The notes beneath the pieces were generated by a model that had not been told where the DNA came from, made no database searches, and saw nothing but the letters and a program-made list of their open reading frames with translations. DNA of 11,693 bases from the NCBI GenBank assembly GCA_029934875.1, contig JAOZLK010000046.1, positions 1 to 11,693 of the forward strand, given 5' to 3'. Below are positions 7,746-11,693 of this stretch, in pieces (the stretch's first letter is position 1; each line of letters opens with the position of its first letter). Origin of the DNA: Bacteroidales bacterium (GTDB taxonomy: Bacteria > Bacteroidota > Bacteroidia > Bacteroidales > GCA-2748055). A program made the position numbers and the translations under genes.

Positions 7746-10740
7746 TCTCTTTTTGCCCTGTTAAATAGTTAAGTATCTTTTTCATCATCTGATCTCTATC
7801 CGAAGGCTCCATGATGCATTCGAAGGGGAAGCCCATGGCAATCGAGCTGTAAGCTCCGCTGTATGCCACTGCTGCTGAAGCATTGTTCTCACGGTAGCGG
7901 ATCAGTGTCGTGGCACTGGAATCGGCAGGCACCAGTGCATCGGCTCCCTCCACAGTATAAATTTTCGGATCGATACCCGTGTTAAACCAATGGGTATCAG
8001 CATAGACTCCGAAGCCGGGATCCATAAAGTAAAAGCCTCCTTTGCGGCTGGCATTGCCGGTCCGCCACCTGTATTTTAAGAGAGAGGCCACAAGGCTATC
8101 CTGCCCGTTAATATGAACATCACTGGCAATGTGTGCCCCGGATATGAAAAGGCTCCCTCCGCCTTCAAGATAGCCATCCAGATGCTCCAGCATGGAAGGG
8201 GAAAGCACCTGGTAGAGGGGAAGTGAATCATTTTTCGGCAAATAGGTGGTCCTTTCCTCCCCGGCAATAAAATCAATCACATCGTACTGCTCTAGATCAA
8301 TGGAATCATCCTCCACAGCTTCATCACTGCTGGTCACAAATGAATAAGCTGCCCTGGCTATGGAGGCACCGTGAATCATCGGGAAGTCAAAGCTGTTGCC
8401 GGGAATTACCACCTCCTCCAGGTCGGCATAGGAGGCACCATGCCCGGGCGAATCATCATCTAGCCATGGGGAAGCTTTAAGGTAGTCGTACTGTGCCCCC
8501 ACCGTGTGCAGGTCTTCATACCAGGGTACCCCCTGATCAATCATGGGCATAAAACCTGAATGGGCTGTATCTTCAAACCATGCCGGACCGCCTGTTCTGT
8601 CAAATGCACTGATCATCAACACAGTGCCCCTTGAGTCGCTCCGCTTGCAAGCTGATACCACCTCCGAGGGGAAGCTCTCCCCTCCCCCGTTAATAGCGCT
8701 AAGCTTAAAGGAATAAATGGAATCGGGATGGGCCCCCTCAAGAGTAAAATGCTCCTCATCAACAGTAAGTCCCGAATCAAAATCTTTCCCGTTAATGCTG
8801 GTATAGACCCTGTAGGCATCAGGGTCTGCTGTGGATTCCAGTGGATCGGAAACCGGCTGCCACGAAACCCTGATTCCACCCTCGGGTAAAAGAAGTGTAC
8901 TTAGATGATCTACAGGTAAAGGCTGTACCACATATTCACTCCCATGAAGAGATGATAGAAACCTCAACATTCCCTTATAGATGGCACGGCTGGTGTGGAA
9001 ACGGAACATGGGTTCCTGTCCGAACCTGGCATCGATGAAGTTCTGGTGGGAAAGAAGCTCCAGCATCATGGTGGGTACATTGGGTCGAAAGGCCTCACTA
9101 TAGGCCTGGTCCCATAAGCCACGCCGGGTCCAGGCCGGATCGTACAGGGTCCTTATATCATCCACTATCTGCGTTTGTATCAGGTCGGCCAGATCGCGTG
9201 AGGCCATTCTTGAGAGTCCCGATGGAAAGGGACCCTTCCTGTATTTGGTACTGAAAATCCCCAGGCTTCCAATCACCGTATCGCTCCCGCTTATGCCGGC
9301 ATCCGTATGAAAGGCAAAGGACAGATCGACCGGGATACCCAGTCCGGCCGCCTTTTTATTGGAGCTGGGTCCGGAGGGCGCACCCATCAGGTAGGAGACC
9401 CACTCGCCCCTGGACTGGTAATCGTCCTTGTAATCTTCTTCAGGGCCATTCAATTTCCACACCAGTGAATCGGGAAAACCTGCATACTGAAGGTAGTACC
9501 TGGCTGCCTCATGGTATCGAGGTCTCATCCCTGTTAGTCCGTTCCTGGAAATGTTACCCATACCGCCGCCAAATCTGACGGCATCGGCAGTTACCACAGC
9601 TTTTCGCATGGCACTTTCGTTGGTAAGCACAAGCTTTCCACTCTCCGGATTCAGGCCCTTATCAAATCGGAACCTTCCCAGGTAAACCCATGTGCCTCCA
9701 CCCATTTGCTGGTTTACAGAGAATTCCGTGACACCACCCGCATGATGTACCTGGTAGCGTGCATCATCCACACTTTCCTCAAGCGAATAATAGGAAATAT
9801 ATACTCCATATTCTCCCATTTCAGGAATATCGGGGATCCACTGAACTGAGGCTGCGGCATCCCTGACTGCGGGCATTTGCTGCCAGGTTCCCAGGGTAAA
9901 GGGATTTTCATCCACGTAAGGAGGACTTCCCAACCCAAAGCCAGTTTCCCCGCTGTAAAGGTTTTCCGGATCAGCGGAAACAAAGATGCTTTTTCCAGTG
10001 CTGCCGTCATTATCAACAATCACCTCATGCACCTGCCAGTCGCGCTCCCTGGGTAAGAATACTCCCGCCCCGGCATTTTCCAGCATGGGAACCAACATCT
10101 GAAGCGTGTAGGCCATAGGGTATATATCCTCAACCGTTTGAAACAAGCGTGCTCGTTGCCACTCCCAGCGGTGAAGCGAGGGTTCATAGTACCAGCCGTG
10201 GCTGTGCCAAAGGGCTATATTCTTATTATAGAGAGCAGCTTCTGAAAGGTAGGGTTTGGAGAGGTTCCTGACCAGCGGGGGATCAGAACGACGAAATTTC
10301 TTAATACTTCTGGACCGGTCGAGCTGCTTTGGCTGCGTGCGATAATAATTGGGCACATACTCCCGGATATTCTTCCCCGCCGAGTATACTTCAACAAAAA
10401 AGGATTCACTCAAATTACCACACCCGACAAGCAATCCCCTTTCGATGGAATCAATCACAGGCAAACGTGCAGGGAACCTGGAGAGCCGACTGTCAGCCAT
10501 CACCCTGACCCGCTTGCTTTTGTGATAGATGATTACCGTATCAATCCTGGTGGAGTCTTTTTTTTGATATCCAGTAGCCTCCACTAACCAGGCTCCGTTG
10601 AAGAGCTCATCGGCATTCTCTATTACCTGAATACGCAGGGCCGAATCGCTCATGGCCCCATTCTCCTGGGAAAAAACAGGTATAAGCATGAAAAGCTGCA
10701 GAAGAATAAGGATTGAAAGGGAGCCGGTTTTCATGAACAT
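7732..10740 (-). CDS. Secreted multidomain N-acetylmuramoyl-L-alanine amidase (often labelled xanthan lyase)
   Basis: 1002 aa with a signal peptide at 1-24 ([15 protein letters not shown]), so exported. An Amidase_3-type zinc amidase can be traced: H181 in [10 protein letters not shown]204 in TVEDIYP, the strand [15 protein letters not shown] (220-234, like the family's 'LxxxGxxVxLTRxxD'), H478 in FAFHTDAG, and the catalytic E561 in [11 protein letters not shown]. Between the first and second halves sits a golvesin-like beta domain (about 243-395, with [24 protein letters not shown] and [11 protein letters not shown]). After the amidase come a fibronectin type III module (about 620-700) and a Rossmann/GATase-like domain (about 703-995, with [21 protein letters not shown] and [13 protein letters not shown]). 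Such proteins are often annotated as xanthan lyase in Bacteroidota; the residues seen here argue for cleaving the peptide stem from MurNAc. It starts 2 bp after the NamZ stop; ATGs at 10740 and 10734 are both possible starts. Confidence 0.9.
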   Translation of the reverse strand: MFMKTGSLSILILLQLFMLIPVFSQENGAMSDSALRIQVIENADELFNGAWLVEATGYQKKDSTRIDTVIIYHKSKRVRVMADSRLSRFPARLPVIDSIERGLLVGCGNLSESFFVEVYSAGKNIREYVPNYYRTQPKQLDRSRSIKKFRRSDPPLVRNLSKPYLSEAALYNKNIALWHSHGWYYEPSLHRWEWQRARLFQTVEDIYPMAYTLQMLVPMLENAGAGVFLPRERDWQVHEVIVDNDGSTGKSIFVSADPENLYSGETGFGLGSPPYVDENPFTLGTWQQMPAVRDAAASVQWIPDIPEMGEYGVYISYYSLEESVDDARYQVHHAGGVTEFSVNQQMGGGTWVYLGRFRFDKGLNPESGKLVLTNESAMRKAVVTADAVRFGGGMGNISRNGLTGMRPRYHEAARYYLQYAGFPDSLVWKLNGPEEDYKDDYQSRGEWVSYLMGAPSGPSSNKKAAGLGIPVDLSFAFHTDAGISGSDTVIGSLGIFSTKYRKGPFPSGLSRMASRDLADLIQTQIVDDIRTLYDPAWTRRGLWDQAYSEAFRPNVPTMMLELLSHQNFIDARFGQEPMFRFHTSRAIYKGMLRFLSSLHGSEYVVQPLPVDHLSTLLLPEGGIRVSWQPVSDPLESTADPDAYRVYTSINGKDFDSGLTVDEEHFTLEGAHPDSIYSFKLSAINGGGESFPSEVVSACKRSDSRGTVLMISAFDRTGGPAWFEDTAHSGFMPMIDQGVPWYEDLHTVGAQYDYLKASPWLDDDSPGHGASYADLEEVVIPGNSFDFPMIHGASIARAAYSFVTSSDEAVEDDSIDLEQYDVIDFIAGEERTTYLPKNDSLPLYQVLSPSMLEHLDGYLEGGGSLFISGAHIASDVHINGQDSLVASLLKYRWRTGNASRKGGFYFMDPGFGVYADTHWFNTGIDPKIYTVEGADALVPADSSATTLIRYRENNASAAVAYSGAYSSIAMGFPFECIMEPSDRDQMMKKILNYLTGQKENGQD

Positions 10741-10742
10741 TT

Positions 10743-11693
10743 CTAATAGATATAATACTTTTGGGATAAATTAATGAAGCCTTCCCTGTCCTTGTTCCAG
10801 TAGGGACGCAGCTTCTCAAAGTTAAAATCCTCCAGCAAAGACTTCCTGAGCACATCCGACCCAAGCACCTTATCAAACATGCTGAAACGATTCTCCTGTC
10901 CCCTGAAGGGGTTAAACTCCGGATCAATCCTGTGGGCCTCCTGGAGAAAGAAAAACTGAATTTCGCACAGGCTGGCATTCACAAGGTCGGTGATATACAC
11001 CTGGACTCCCTGCAGGGGAAGCCCCTTCTTTGCCATATAATAGGGTTTTAAGAAGATGGGGCGAAACAGAACGCCCGGAAGATCCAGTGCATTCATTGCA
11101 TCCGACAGGCTGTCCGCATCAATATTTTCAGTTAACAGTACCTGGAATGGCAGAGTATAGCCAATCCCGATCATGGCTGCATCAAGCTCACCTATGATGC
11201 CGGTGGCGGGATAGTAAAATGCAGAGGTAAATTGAGGAATATGTGGGGAAGTGGGCACCCATTCAAGGCCTGTCCTTTCAAAGGTCATATCCCTGGTCCA
11301 GCCTTCCATGGGAACTACACTAAGCCGGCAGGAGACTCCCCCGGAAAGCATGCCCTCAGCATTTAAAAGCTGTGCAAGCTCGCCGCAGGTGAGACCGTAA
11401 ACATAGGGTATGGAGTACTGACTCACAAATGACTTATACCCTTCCTCCACCAGGGTACCTTCAACGCGTAAGCCCCCCAGGGGATTGGGCCGGTCGAGAA
11501 TCACCACCTCTATGTCCAGCTCGGCAGCAGCCTCCATCACAAGCCCCATGGTAGAGATGAAGGTGTATGAACGAACCCCGACATCCTGAATATCATAGAC
11601 AATCACATCCACGCCCTCCAGTGTCTCCGGCAAGGGCTTCCTGTTTTTTCCATACAATGAATAGACCGGGATTCCTGTCCTGGCATCCACCTG
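10743..11693 (-). CDS. namZ: Exo-beta-N-acetylmuramidase NamZ (DUF1343), 5' end outside window
   Basis: 316 residues are visible; the frame stays open to the window edge, so the true start and probably a signal peptide and 80-110 residues are missing. GTG at 11690 is an internal valine, not a convincing start. The family (DUF1343, founding member B. subtilis NamZ) removes MurNAc from the non-reducing end of peptide-free peptidoglycan. Family landmarks, numbered from the first visible residue: GIPVYSLYG (7-15), VYDIQDVGVRSYTFIST (32-48), VVILDRPNPLGG (63-74), YGLTCGELA (99-107), GWTRDM (131-136) and SPHIP (149-153). The segment after YPATG (161-165) reads GELDAAMIGIGYTLPFQ, where the form I recall for typical members is EGTN-SEGRGTT-PFE, so this is a divergent subtype. 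It is followed 2 bp later by the amidase, whose removal of stem peptides would supply its substrate. Confidence 0.92.
   Translation of the reverse strand, partial: QVDARTGIPVYSLYGKNRKPLPETLEGVDVIVYDIQDVGVRSYTFISTMGLVMEAAAELDIEVVILDRPNPLGGLRVEGTLVEEGYKSFVSQYSIPYVYGLTCGELAQLLNAEGMLSGGVSCRLSVVPMEGWTRDMTFERTGLEWVPTSPHIPQFTSAFYYPATGIIGELDAAMIGIGYTLPFQVLLTENIDADSLSDAMNALDLPGVLFRPIFLKPYYMAKKGLPLQGVQVYITDLVNASLCEIQFFFLQEAHRIDPEFNPFRGQENRFSMFDKVLGSDVLRKSLLEDFNFEKLRPYWNKDREGFINLSQKYYIY

Noticed and set aside
10558..10565. A8 run on the coding strand as a programmed frameshift in the amidase gene
   Set aside because: The frame is continuous and family-like on both sides, with no downstream structure or alternative product suggested.
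7732..10740. Reading this protein as a true xanthan lyase
   Set aside because: The residues seen fit an Amidase_3 zinc amidase, and no polysaccharide-lyase catalytic motif or lyase neighbourhood is visible.
11688..11690. GTG as the start codon of NamZ
   Set aside because: The frame stays open to the window edge, and the domain would lack its conserved N-terminal part; the codon is an internal Val.

Overview
The window is almost entirely coding, and every gene I can support lies on the minus strand, so transcription runs from high to low coordinates. The gene content points to a Bacteroidota member, probably Bacteroidales-like: a DUF4922 protein, a 'xanthan lyase'-type secreted amidase with a golvesin-like domain, a signal-less SpoIID/LytB protein, A/T-rich translation starts without strong Shine-Dalgarno sequences, and long tightly packed gene sets. 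This assignment is inference from gene families, not from a marker gene.

Layout in transcription order. (1) 11693-10743: exo-beta-N-acetylmuramidase NamZ (DUF1343), 5' end outside the window. (2) 10740-7732: a large secreted Amidase_3-type N-acetylmuramoyl-L-alanine amidase whose catalytic fold is split by a golvesin-like domain, followed by FN3 and a Rossmann/GATase-like domain. (3) 7745-6279: cytosolic two-part GT-A family 2 glycosyltransferase. (4) 6277-5345: DUF4922 protein with a HIT/GalT-like H-x-H-x-Q motif. (5) 5336-3993: SpoIID/LytB-domain protein with no signal peptide. (6) 4000-2168: AmpG-like MFS permease with a large periplasmic insertion. These six genes overlap or are separated by at most 8 bp, so they look like one operon. 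After a 113-bp gap holding a possible promoter and a cre-like operator come (7) 2054-1023, a LacI-family regulator, and (8) 1010-1, a secreted DmpA/P1-family aminopeptidase whose 3' end is outside the window.

Read together, the set looks like a peptidoglycan (muropeptide) salvage locus. The amidase would strip peptides from glycan, NamZ would release MurNAc from the non-reducing end of peptide-free chains, the AmpG-like permease would import sugars or muropeptides, and the DmpA enzyme could trim released peptides. This parallels the Bacillus subtilis amiE-nagZ-namZ arrangement. Less expected is the middle block (GT2, DUF4922, SpoIID): three proteins without export signals placed between secreted enzymes and the importer. 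They may form an undescribed cytosolic branch that processes or re-activates imported cell-wall sugars. No kinase, etherase (MurQ) or NagZ is visible here; they could lie outside the window.

I see no tRNA, rRNA, CRISPR, insertion sequence or prophage feature.
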